From positions 1 to 6,809 of the forward strand of contig JAPLFT010000362.1 in assembly GCA_026390535.1 (NCBI GenBank): 6,809 nt of DNA, written 5' to 3'. The translations under genes and the position numbers were made by a program. Below, piece by piece: positions 1-6,021 of the stretch. Source of the DNA: Pseudomonadota bacterium (GTDB lineage Bacteria > Bdellovibrionota > JAFGOL01). The notes under the pieces are model-generated. The model worked only from the letters and a program-made list of their open reading frames with translations. It was not told where the DNA came from and did no database searches. Every line of letters begins with the position of its first letter. The stretch's first letter is position 1.

Positions 1-344
1 CCGATCATGATGAGGCCGATCATATAATCCGGTTTGTCTCTTAAGAACAATATGGCGAGTATCAGAATTAACACCGGACCTATGATCCAATTTTGTACTA
101 AAGAGAGTATTAAAACTTTTTTGTTTTTGAAGATCTCATGCAGCTTTTCATATTTTACTTTTGCAAGAGGAGGATACATCATCAATATAAGTCCAATAGC
201 TATCGGTATCGATGTAGTTCCTACATTGAATTTATTTATGAACCCGACTACTCCGGGAACATGGTAGCCTATCAGTACGCCTAATCCCATCGCTGTAAAT
301 ATCCACAGGGTTAAAAATCTGTCTAAAAAACTTAATCTTTTCAT
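1..344 (-). CDS. acr3: ACR3-family arsenite efflux transporter, N-terminal part (cut by window edge)
   Basis: This is an inner-membrane carrier that exports arsenite, the product of the reductase encoded just upstream. The first 114 codons are visible, starting MKRLSFLDRFLTLWIFTAMG and running off position 1; the complete family member is usually about 350 residues. The segment GTTSIPIAIGLILMMYPPL followed by AKVKYEKL is a signature of ACR3/ArsB-type (bile acid:Na+ symporter superfamily) arsenite pumps. Three hydrophobic segments can be seen, at about residues 10-30, 43-60 and 78-100. The ATG at 344-342 overlaps the arsC stop codon as ATGA, so the two genes are very likely translationally coupled. 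Family assignment is secure; the cysteine that binds arsenite in this family lies downstream of the visible part and cannot be checked. Confidence 0.93.
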   Translation of the reverse strand, partial: MKRLSFLDRFLTLWIFTAMGLGVLIGYHVPGVVGFINKFNVGTTSIPIAIGLILMMYPPLAKVKYEKLHEIFKNKKVLILSLVQNWIIGPVLILILAILFLRDKPDYMIGLIMI

Positions 345-772
345 AGTATGTTTTCCGGCAATCCCATTATATAGTTTTTTATTTCATCTCTTATTTTTCT
401 GTAATGAACTAACTTTTGTTCTTTTGTCTTTTCATTTCTGGCCAAGACAGGAGGATCACTAAAGCCCTTATGTATTATTTTTGTTTTTGCAGGAAAGAAG
501 GGACAGCTTTCACTGGCCTCACCGCATAATGTTATTACATAGTCAAAAGACGTGTCCTTAAATTCAGATACGGATTTTGATCTTTGCCCGCTTATGTCTA
601 TACCGATTTCTTTCATCGCTTCTACGGCCAAAGGGTCTAGCGGCTCAGGCTTTGTCCCTGCAGAAAATGGCTCGATTACATTACTTCTATAGAATCGGGT
701 TAACCCCTCGGCCATCTGGCTTCTGCATGAATTGCCTATACATAAGAATAATATTTTTATTTTTGTACCCAT
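341..772 (-). CDS. arsC: Arsenate reductase, thioredoxin-coupled (low-molecular-weight phosphatase fold)
   Basis: This cytosolic enzyme reduces arsenate to arsenite, which the next gene exports. From the ATG at 772 it is 143 residues. The phosphatase-type loop C11-IGNSC-R17 (CX5R) follows the first strand KIKILFL. The redox pair C83 and C90 (TLCGEASESC) has the seven-residue offset of the Cys82/Cys89 pair of thioredoxin-linked ArsC of Staphylococcus type, and D107 in FSDPP fits the catalytic acid. The open frame extends to an ATG at 793, but that lies inside the operator palindrome, about 11 nt from the predicted transcription start, and has no ribosome binding site. The start at 772 matches where family members begin, although its AAGGA is only one base from the ATG, so the start is not certain. 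All three catalytic cysteines are present, so it should be active. Confidence 0.94.
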   Translation of the reverse strand: MGTKIKILFLCIGNSCRSQMAEGLTRFYRSNVIEPFSAGTKPEPLDPLAVEAMKEIGIDISGQRSKSVSEFKDTSFDYVITLCGEASESCPFFPAKTKIIHKGFSDPPVLARNEKTKEQKLVHYRKIRDEIKNYIMGLPENIL

Positions 773-780
773 GTCCTTAA

Positions 781-806
781 ACCATATAACCATTTGGTTA
801 TGTGGT
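781..806. promoter_or_regulatory. 12-2-12 inverted repeat, probable ArsR/SmtB-type operator of the ars operon
   Basis: The half-sites ACCATATAACCA and TGGTTATGTGGT are separated by TT and pair at 11 of 12 positions; the inner seven pairs are perfect. A 12-2-12 hyphenated repeat is the classical operator layout of the ArsR/SmtB repressor family. It lies directly downstream of the predicted -10 box and covers the expected transcription start, where a bound repressor would block RNA polymerase. The palindrome is read directly; the identity of the regulator is inferred, as no arsR is in the window. Confidence 0.6.
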
Positions 807-810
807 AAAG

Positions 811-839
811 ATAATTTGTAGAAAACTTTTTATCTGCAA
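811..839 (-). promoter_or_regulatory. Predicted sigma-70 promoter of arsC-acr3
   Basis: On the minus strand TTGCAG (834-839) and AATTAT (811-816) are separated by 17 bp, each matching four of six consensus positions. Transcription would begin near 804, inside the inverted repeat. The 64-bp gap to the upstream peptidase gene holds no convincing terminator, so some read-through from that gene is possible. Confidence 0.45.
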
Positions 840-857
840 TATTTGTGGAACACAGTA

Positions 858-2552
858 TTAATTTACAAACTGTTTCGCATAATATTTTGCTGTTAGCTTT
901 TCTCCTGTCGCTTTCTTTATCATATCGTCCCAATAATATTTTCTTCCGGGAGCAAATACTTTTTCCGCCAGGTATTTTCCAACATCCTTGTTATTTGCAT
1001 AACTCTGATTTTTAATGTCTTTGGATTTTATTATGTTTTTTGCAATATAGTAGTTAAGCTGTGACGCCAGGAGTTCTCCCATGAGATAGTTGTGATAGTA
1101 TGCCGGATACAGCGCAATATGGATCTTGGTCGCCCAGTCGGGTTCATGTCTTCCTGCGGGTTTTTTGATCAACTGATATTTTTCCACAAGCTTCCACCAT
1201 AATTTATTCAAATCCTGCTCCGGATTTTCATACATGGATTTTTCAAACCTGTACATTACCTGTGCCCAGCGGCTGAAAACAAGCTGGTTTAAACGGAGTA
1301 TCTTGAAACTTGTATCGGATATCTTGTTCTGTTCTTCTTTGGATACTCCTATAACATCGTGGAGCCATTGCGGATTCATTGCCATCCTTCCGAACATCAT
1401 CGCGATTGCCTCTGTCGTAAAGGTATGAGCGGGTTCCCTGAATGACCATGGCATGCTCTGGTCGAGCCATTTTTCGTAGGTAGCATGACCGTTCTCGTGC
1501 AACACAGTATCCATCCAGTATTCATTCGGTTTTATATTGCATGTTACCCGTATGTCCTGTTTTCTGTCTATGTTGTCGCAACATGCATGTTGATATTTTC
1601 CCGGTTTTTCATAAAGATCGCTTCTGTCTATTACATCGTCTATTGGAAGCCCTATGCCCTTATAATAGTCCCCCGTTATTTCCACCAGATCCTTATCCTT
1701 GTAGTACACGTCCATATCCAGGCTGTATATCTTTGGTGCTTCCTGAAAATATCTGTTCTGATAATGCCAGGGCATCAATTTAGACGAGGATGTATTATAT
1801 TTTTGGGCTAGGAATTTATTTATATCCTTTTTAAGCGAGATGAACGACGGCCTAGTCAATCTATCCAGTTCATCAAATAATTTTTCTATATCTCTTGGAT
1901 CCTGCTCGCTGAGTTTTAAACTCATTTCATGATAATTCTTAAAGCCCAGTTCTTTTGCCGCAGCATTTCTCATTTTTACAAGTTTCACAATGTCGGGAGC
2001 GACAATATTTCCTATGTTCTTACTTGCAAGCCACGCACCTTTCAGTTCATTTGAGTCGGTTGAGGTTTTAAGGACATCTTCAACCTGATTGTCTGTCAGG
2101 CTTTTTCCGTTAACATTTGCCCTGAACGTAGAGAATTTATTCTCTATTTCACTCTGAAGCTTTATCATATCTTCCAGTTTCTTGGGGTCTATCTGATTCC
2201 CTTTATACGCGTTGTATATTATCAATAATTCACGTTTTAAGTCGGGATCCTTTATTTTGTTATGTTTTTTTATTTTTTCCAGGAACTTGAAATCATCCTT
2301 ATTGGTATACAGATTGTTCAACTTGAATGCCAGATCAGCGGCGTGTTTGTAATCTTTCTCTTTTCCGGAAATCCTTGCATCAAAAGATGCTTCCGTTGCG
2401 TTTTTATAAAGTGGCTCAACCTTAGTCTCATAATCCTTGATAAATTTTGCCAGGTCCCCAGCATCGTTGCTTGTTACGGAATGTAGGCTTGGACATATTG
2501 CAAGACTTAGAGGAATTAACATCAAAAATAGACGGTAGAAGGATTTTCTCAT
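858..2552 (-). CDS. Exported zinc metallopeptidase of the M3/M2 oligopeptidase type
   Basis: This is probably a periplasmic or surface zinc peptidase that cuts short peptides. The protein is 564 residues from the ATG at 2552. A signal peptide (basic MRKSFYR, then a hydrophobic stretch to about residue 20) is followed by an alpha-helical region. The zinc site is H352-ENG-H356 with the third ligand E381 in TFTTEAIAMMFGRM. The 25-residue offset from the second His to the Glu fits family M3; ACE (M2) has 24. The C-terminal HIALYPAYYHNYLMGELLAS (478-497) resembles the tyrosine-rich substrate-binding segment of these bacterial enzymes. The reading frame is open to 2603, but that start lies inside the promoter; the 2552 start has an AGGAGG seven bases upstream. 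HEFGH is commoner than HENGH here. Substrate is unknown, and databases label relatives either M2 or M3. Confidence 0.88.
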   Translation of the reverse strand: MRKSFYRLFLMLIPLSLAICPSLHSVTSNDAGDLAKFIKDYETKVEPLYKNATEASFDARISGKEKDYKHAADLAFKLNNLYTNKDDFKFLEKIKKHNKIKDPDLKRELLIIYNAYKGNQIDPKKLEDMIKLQSEIENKFSTFRANVNGKSLTDNQVEDVLKTSTDSNELKGAWLASKNIGNIVAPDIVKLVKMRNAAAKELGFKNYHEMSLKLSEQDPRDIEKLFDELDRLTRPSFISLKKDINKFLAQKYNTSSSKLMPWHYQNRYFQEAPKIYSLDMDVYYKDKDLVEITGDYYKGIGLPIDDVIDRSDLYEKPGKYQHACCDNIDRKQDIRVTCNIKPNEYWMDTVLHENGHATYEKWLDQSMPWSFREPAHTFTTEAIAMMFGRMAMNPQWLHDVIGVSKEEQNKISDTSFKILRLNQLVFSRWAQVMYRFEKSMYENPEQDLNKLWWKLVEKYQLIKKPAGRHEPDWATKIHIALYPAYYHNYLMGELLASQLNYYIAKNIIKSKDIKNQSYANNKDVGKYLAEKVFAPGRKYYWDDMIKKATGEKLTAKYYAKQFVN

Positions 2553-2559
2553 ATTAGAA

Positions 2560-2565
2560 CCTCCT
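2560..2565 (-). promoter_or_regulatory. Ribosome binding site that fixes the peptidase start
   Basis: A perfect AGGAGG lies seven bases before the ATG at 2552 and inside the longer open frame. It is the main reason for rejecting the upstream start at 2603. Confidence 0.85.
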
Positions 2566-2583
2566 GTGCGTTTTATAGAATAA

Positions 2584-2611
2584 ATACTACCGGATTGGCT
2601 CAATATGTCAA
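2584..2611 (-). promoter_or_regulatory. Predicted sigma-70 promoter of the metallopeptidase gene
   Basis: A perfect -35 box TTGACA (2606-2611, minus strand) and TAGTAT (2584-2589, four of six) are separated by 16 bp. Transcription would start near 2577, leaving a leader of about 25 nt that contains the AGGAGG. Confidence 0.6.
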
Positions 2612-2640
2612 AAAAATTAAAAAAATTGGGGGGTTAGAGC

Positions 2641-2675
2641 AGTGCGTCAAAAGGCGTTTTGGCAGCTTTAGCACT
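2641..2675 (+). other. Small predicted RNA fold in the gap upstream of the Lys-rich protein
   Basis: An outer helix AGTGC (2641-2645) with GCACT (2671-2675) encloses an adjacent hairpin GTCAAAA (2646-2652), loop GGCG, TTTTGGC (2657-2663) with one wobble pair; AGCTTTA is left as a 3' bulge. The rest of the 190-bp gap (2612-2801) has G-runs at 2628-2633, 2692-2697 and 2727-2731 and an AT-rich hairpin at 2697-2713 (GTAAAA, loop AAATA, TTTTAC). I recognise no riboswitch family. It would matter only if a plus-strand transcript starts upstream of 2641, and I could not find a good promoter there. Confidence 0.2.
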
Positions 2676-2752
2676 ACAGGAGCAGGGTTTAGGGGGGTAA
2701 AAAAATATTTTACTTTTCACCATATCGGGGGCAAGATGAGTCTATTAAAGGG

Positions 2753-2767
2753 ACTAGAATAACTAGT
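2753..2767. promoter_or_regulatory. Short palindrome and possible -10 box upstream of the Lys-rich gene
   Basis: ACTAG and CTAGT flank AATAA. The overlapping TAGAAT (2755-2760) matches the -10 consensus at five of six positions, but no acceptable -35 box lies 16-18 bp upstream, so the promoter may need an activator or be elsewhere. A repressor site is possible but unsupported. Confidence 0.25.
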
Positions 2768-2801
2768 TCATATTATTATTTAAAAGGGAGGAAGAACTCG
2801 T

Positions 2802-3065
2802 ATGAAACTTTTAGTTATGGTTGTAGCTGCATTATTTGCATGCTCAGCATTTGCGCAGGCTCCTGCTGCTGATGTTAAAAAAGCTGATGTTAAAAAAGTG
2901 GAAAAGAAAATCGAAGTGAAGAAAGAAGAAGTGAAGAATGCTGGTGACGTTAAAAAAGACGAAGCAAAGAAAGATGTAAAGAAAGTAGAAAAGAAAGCAA
3001 AGAAAGGCCACAAGAACGCAGAAAAGAAAGTAGAAGACGTTAAGAAAGACGACGTTAAAAAATAA
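2802..3065 (+). CDS. Small exported Lys-rich repetitive protein, function unknown
   Basis: This is an 87-residue protein that I cannot assign to a family. A signal sequence MKLLVMVVAALFACSAFA ends in an ideal AFA|Q signal peptidase I site; LFAC could also be read as a weak lipobox. The mature part of about 69 residues is almost wholly Lys, Val, Glu, Asp and Ala with repeats of the form DVKKxEKK or EVKK, no aromatic residues and no cysteine, so it should be highly basic and either disordered or helical. At DNA level a 15-bp unit (GCTGATGTTAAAAAA) occurs twice in tandem at 2868-2897, suggesting growth by duplication. GGGAGGA is centred about ten bases before the ATG. It stands alone, closed by a strong terminator. 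An envelope- or polyanion-binding role is conceivable, but nothing in the sequence proves it. Confidence 0.8.
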   Translation: MKLLVMVVAALFACSAFAQAPAADVKKADVKKVEKKIEVKKEEVKNAGDVKKDEAKKDVKKVEKKAKKGHKNAEKKVEDVKKDDVKK

Positions 3066-3081
3066 GTCAGCTTTGCGACTT
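3064..3081 (+). other. Small hairpin at the stop codon of the Lys-rich gene
   Basis: AAGTC (3064-3068) pairs with GACTT (3077-3081) and GC with GC around a TTT loop, with one bulged A, giving seven pairs that begin within the TAA. It may stabilise the 3' end together with the terminator that follows; a role is not established. Confidence 0.3.
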
Positions 3082-3086
3082 TAAAT

Positions 3087-3123
3087 AAAAAACCCTTTCT
3101 CGAATATAGAGAAGGGGTTTTTT
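3087..3123. terminator. Strong bidirectional intrinsic terminator
   Basis: A 15-pair stem (one G-U) runs from AAAAAACCC plus TTTCTC to GAGAA plus GGGGTTTTTT around the loop GAATATA. A-run and T-run on opposite sides make it a Rho-independent terminator in both directions. It ends the Lys-rich transcript and is also suitably oriented to stop the convergent Nramp operon transcript. Confidence 0.92.
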
Positions 3124-3152
3124 ATTGCCCCACAGCATCAAACAAAAATCTC

Positions 3153-3359
3153 CTAACTCATAAAACCGAGACATATATTCAAGAGACTTCAAACCCGCTC
3201 GGACTATTCATCTCTGTCGCATTATGTTTGCTGATTTCTGTAGGCTCTTCTGCCGAGAAGCCTCCAGAAACCGCAACCATTTATGCGACAGATTCTTCAT
3301 ACGTCCTCGCACCTGTTTTAAACGTCTACTTGAATATATGTCTCGGTTTTATGAGTTAG
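3153..3359. repeat. MITE-like long palindromic element with perfect 31-bp terminal inverted repeats
   Basis: Positions 3153-3183 and 3329-3359 are perfect reverse complements (outer ends CTAACTCATAAAACCGAG and CTCGGTTTTATGAGTTAG). Inside, further arms pair in nested order: TCTGTCGCAT (3213-3222) with ATGCGACAGA (3283-3292), TTTCTG (3235-3240) with CAGAAA (3265-3270), AGGCT (3242-3246) with AGCCT (3259-3263), closing on TGCC at 3251-3254. The whole 207 bp is thus one imperfect hairpin without coding capacity. If the TA at 3154-3155 and at 3357-3358 is a target duplication, the repeats are 28 bp and the layout is that of a Tc1/mariner/IS630-type MITE; no longer duplication is visible. Alternatives are a chromosomal palindromic repeat family or a structured RNA. 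Copies elsewhere cannot be tested here. Confidence 0.7.
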
Positions 3360-3362
3360 TGA

Positions 3363-4616
3363 TCAATGAATGAATTGGGTAATCAACGGTTCGATCATGA
3401 GGACGAATGTCAGGGCTATAAGTATTGAAATCGTAGCCCATCCTACAATATTACCCGCGGTACTGTTCACATATTGTCCCATGATCTTTTTGTTGTTAAC
3501 CATAAGCATCATACATATTAAAACGACGGGTAAAAGGATTCCGTTCAAAACCTGGGTCCATATGGTTATGGCAATAAGAGGTGCATTGGGTATCAGTATA
3601 ATAACAACAGAGAAAAATATTATAGCGGTGAACAACGCATAAAATGCCGGTGCCTCTCTGACTCTTTTATCTATACCAGCCTCAAAGCCGAAGGCTTCAC
3701 ATATATAGAATGCCGTAGCAAGGGGAAGTATTATTGCGGAGAATACTGAGGCTATAAAAAGTCCAAACGCAAATATCTGTCCGGCAAACGCTCCGGCAAA
3801 TGGCCTAAGAGCTATCGCAGCATCTTTTGCCTCATTTATAACTATGCCGTTCTTATTCAGCGTAGCACCGCATGCTACTATTATGAAGAATGCCACGGTC
3901 ACTGTCATTATGCAGCCGAGTAACACATCTATGAGTATGAACTTGTAGTGCTTTATTCTTAATCCTTTTTCTATGACGGCGGATTGCATGTAGAATTGCA
4001 TCCATGGGGCTATAGTGGTTCCGATTATACCTATGACCATACTTATATAACCAAAATCGCTATGTAGATTAGGTCTGACAACAGCCGTTCCTATCTCTTT
4101 CCAGTCGGGTTTAGCCATTATTGCCGATACAACGTATGAAAGCAGAAAGACGCTGAATATCAGGAATATCCTCTCCGAGGTCTTATAATTACCTTTAGCG
4201 ACCATTATCCAGACCAACACTGCGCATATGGGGACTGAAATATATTTACTGATGCCGAATATCTGAAGACTTCCTGCAATACCCGCAAATTCAGTAGCTG
4301 TATTACCTATGTCGGCTATTATCAAAGCTATAAATATCAGGGCCGTTATCTTTACTCCAAAGCTTTCCCTTATAAGGTCCGCCAGACCTTTTCCGGTAAC
4401 AACACCCATTCTTGCGTTCATTTCCTGTACTACAAATAATGCGATAAAGGCGGGGATAAGAGTCCATAGTAAATGATAACCGTACTTTGCTCCGGCAACG
4501 GAATATGTTGTTATACCGCCGGCATCGTTGTCAACACTTCCGGTTATGATCCCTGGGCCCAGAACACTCAAAAAAATAATTGTACTGCCAATCCAGGGGC
4601 GGAACTTTTTTATCAT
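3363..4616 (-). CDS. Nramp (SLC11)-related divalent metal transporter with non-canonical metal site
   Basis: This is a 417-residue inner-membrane carrier with about eleven hydrophobic segments. The first reads LGPGIITGSVDNDAGGITTY; DNDAGGI (29-35) stands where canonical Nramp has DPGN. The sixth contains TTIAPWMQFYMQSAVIEKG (200-218), in place of the MPH motif whose Met binds Mn2+ or Fe2+ in classical members. Loss of that Met and the adjacent His fits Nramp-related carriers with altered selectivity, including Mg2+-transporting ones; substrate here is inferred, not shown. Translation probably starts at the ATG at 4616, which overlaps the upstream stop as ATGA and has AGGA seven bases before it; a TTG at 4622 is possible but badly spaced. 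The gene is coupled to an MgtE-N/CBS protein, which supports a Mg2+-linked role. Its stop lies 3 bp from the palindromic element. Confidence 0.9.
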   Translation of the reverse strand: MIKKFRPWIGSTIIFLSVLGPGIITGSVDNDAGGITTYSVAGAKYGYHLLWTLIPAFIALFVVQEMNARMGVVTGKGLADLIRESFGVKITALIFIALIIADIGNTATEFAGIAGSLQIFGISKYISVPICAVLVWIMVAKGNYKTSERIFLIFSVFLLSYVVSAIMAKPDWKEIGTAVVRPNLHSDFGYISMVIGIIGTTIAPWMQFYMQSAVIEKGLRIKHYKFILIDVLLGCIMTVTVAFFIIVACGATLNKNGIVINEAKDAAIALRPFAGAFAGQIFAFGLFIASVFSAIILPLATAFYICEAFGFEAGIDKRVREAPAFYALFTAIIFFSVVIILIPNAPLIAITIWTQVLNGILLPVVLICMMLMVNNKKIMGQYVNSTAGNIVGWATISILIALTFVLMIEPLITQFIH

Positions 4617-5911
4617 TGCCAATTCCTGGTCAGGTATTCAACTACGTCGTCAACGGTGATAACGCCTTCTATGTTCCCGGTTCCTTCAGAAACAACGGGA
4701 AGCGTTAGTAAATTATATTTAGAAAATAATTCGGCAACTTTTTTTGCATTCTCATCAGGAGTTACTGTAGTTGGTTTTTTATTCATTATATCCGATAAAG
4801 ATTTGTGTCCTGGAGATATCAATAACTGTCTTAAGTTGACCGTTCCAATAAGCTTATCATTCTCAACAACGAATGTTTCGTAGATGGTCTCTATGTCCTC
4901 TTCCGGTGCTTTAACTAGTTCCTGTATGGCATTTACTACCATGGTGTTTGGATTGAAACTTATATATTCCGTGGTCATTAACCCGCCAGCCGTATTATCG
5001 GAATACTCCAAAAGTTCAGTAACAGCCTCTGCGTCTTCTGGCTCCATTTGTTTGATGATGCCAAGGGCTTTTTCTTCCTGCATGTCTCCCAGTATGTCAG
5101 CGGCTTTATCCGGTGCCATATACTCGAGTATGTCAGCGGCCCTTTCTTCTTTCTGTGTTACAAGTAATTCCTGAGTGGTCTTGGAGTCGGTTTCACTCAA
5201 TACCTTTGCAGCAACTGAATCGGGTATCTGGTTGATCAGAGATTCTCTCTGTTCATAGTCTAATTCTTCCAATATATCAGCAAGGTCTGCCGGATTGAGA
5301 TTATTGAACTGTTCCTTTGGGACAGTGAGTTTTATTGCGTCGTGCTGGCTCTTTGGCAGGACCGGATGAACATATTCCCAAGATACGAACATCTGATTAT
5401 ATAATGATACATTCTTAAGGCCGAACAATTTTACCACATTAACTATTTTTTCAATTACATCCTCTAATCCGAGCCTTCTGAGTATCCCACGATATCCGAC
5501 ATCAACGTCGGTAACGCTTATTTCATTACCTGATTTTAAAAGGCGCACATCATTAACCCTTATGACTTTTGCACCATTAAGATCAACTATCTGTCTGTCA
5601 TAAACGGTCTTTTTTAAGGTGAGGACGCTCTCTGAAAAATCTATCGAATTTTTAGGGATATCATCAAAGAATTCTTTTAATATTATTATATCCAGGATCA
5701 AGGAGGATATTTCTATCTGATTGAGAGGAATCTCTTTTTCTTCTTTTTCGTTTTTTATACAGATGGCTATAACTTTCGGATACGTTGTCCCTACGTTAAC
5801 TATGAAGTCTGAGACTCTTCCGGCAGGGGTTCTGTCCGGATTGAAAGCTATTTTACCAAGTATCTGGGAAAAAAAGAACGGAGCATTATATCCGTTTATT
5901 CTGGTTTCCAT
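4613..5911 (-). CDS. Soluble PRC-barrel / MgtE N-domain / CBS-pair protein, probable metal-sensing partner of the Nramp transporter
   Basis: This is a cytosolic protein of 432 residues. Two PRC-barrel-like beta segments come first (about 15-67 and 105-145, the second DLNGAKVIRVNDVRLL), then a helical MgtE N-domain (about 200-305, LNPADLADILEELDYEQR and repeats such as MAPDKAADILGDM). The hallmark YSDNTAGGLMTTEYI (303-317) leads into two CBS motifs (about 311-370 and 371-432). In MgtE these parts bind Mg2+ and gate the channel; here the protein ends after the second CBS motif, with no membrane domain. It overlaps the Nramp gene by ATGA, so it likely acts on that carrier. The open frame begins with TTG at 5920, but the ATG at 5911 is preferred because AAAGG lies nine bases upstream. 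Domain calls are firm; the regulatory role is inferred. Confidence 0.9.
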   Translation of the reverse strand: METRINGYNAPFFFSQILGKIAFNPDRTPAGRVSDFIVNVGTTYPKVIAICIKNEKEEKEIPLNQIEISSLILDIIILKEFFDDIPKNSIDFSESVLTLKKTVYDRQIVDLNGAKVIRVNDVRLLKSGNEISVTDVDVGYRGILRRLGLEDVIEKIVNVVKLFGLKNVSLYNQMFVSWEYVHPVLPKSQHDAIKLTVPKEQFNNLNPADLADILEELDYEQRESLINQIPDSVAAKVLSETDSKTTQELLVTQKEERAADILEYMAPDKAADILGDMQEEKALGIIKQMEPEDAEAVTELLEYSDNTAGGLMTTEYISFNPNTMVVNAIQELVKAPEEDIETIYETFVVENDKLIGTVNLRQLLISPGHKSLSDIMNKKPTTVTPDENAKKVAELFSKYNLLTLPVVSEGTGNIEGVITVDDVVEYLTRNWQ

Positions 5912-5946
5912 GGTCACCAACCTTTGAACGGCAATTTGTCTTTAAC

Positions 5947-5997
5947 GGAAGTGACGTCGACGGAAAACCAGAATGAGGTTTATCCTAAATCACTTCC
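5947..5997 (-). other. Structured leader RNA upstream of the MgtE-N/Nramp operon, candidate cis-regulator
   Basis: On the minus strand GGAAGTGA (5997-5990) pairs perfectly with TCACTTCC (5954-5947). It encloses a second hairpin, GGATAAACC (5985-5977) with GGTTTTCC (5969-5962) and one bulged base. The 3' strand contains GTCAC, which could instead pair with GTGAC (5917-5913) immediately before the start codon, giving two exclusive folds. I recognise no known Mg2+ or Mn2+ riboswitch consensus (M-box, yybP-ykoY). Confidence 0.4.
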
Positions 5998-6000
5998 AAT

Positions 6001-6021
6001 CTAACTAGGGCCATCATCCAT
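6001..6021 (-). other. Possible 6-codon upstream reading frame (MDDGPS) in the operon leader
   Basis: ATG at 6021 is followed by Asp, Asp, Gly, Pro, Ser and TAG, ending three bases before the leader helix begins. AGAGGA (6035-6040) precedes it at 13 bases, which is longer than ideal. Such a short frame may be chance; it is listed because short acidic/proline leader peptides control other Mg2+ transporter genes. Confidence 0.2.

Noticed and set aside
34..267. Plus-strand 77-codon frame
   Set aside because: It is antisense to the acr3 gene, whose conserved GTTSIPIAIGLILMMYPPL reads on the minus strand.
773..793. Upstream ATG giving arsC seven extra residues (MVIWFKD)
   Set aside because: It lies within the operator palindrome, has no ribosome binding site, and family members begin just before the KIKILFLC strand.
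2553..2603. Upstream start giving the metallopeptidase 17 extra residues
   Set aside because: The extension covers the -10 box, the leader and the AGGAGG, and would bury the signal peptide.
2661..2672. Sigma-54 promoter (TTGGCAGCTTTAGCA)
   Set aside because: GG and GC are separated by eight bases rather than the required ten.
2868..2897. CRISPR or satellite repeat
   Set aside because: Only two tandem copies of a 15-bp unit, inside a coding region and in frame with the DVKK repeat.
2780..3013. Minus-strand Phe/Ser-rich frame opposite the Lys-rich gene
   Set aside because: It is the antisense of a Lys-rich repeat; it lacks a ribosome site, and the plus frame has a signal peptide, ribosome site and terminator.
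3153..3359. Integron attC recombination site (CTAAC ... GTTAG tips)
   Set aside because: The tips do not fit RYYYAAC/GTTRRRY fully, the element is longer than usual attC sites, the outer 31 bp are perfectly paired with no extrahelical bases, and no cassette gene or integrase is nearby.
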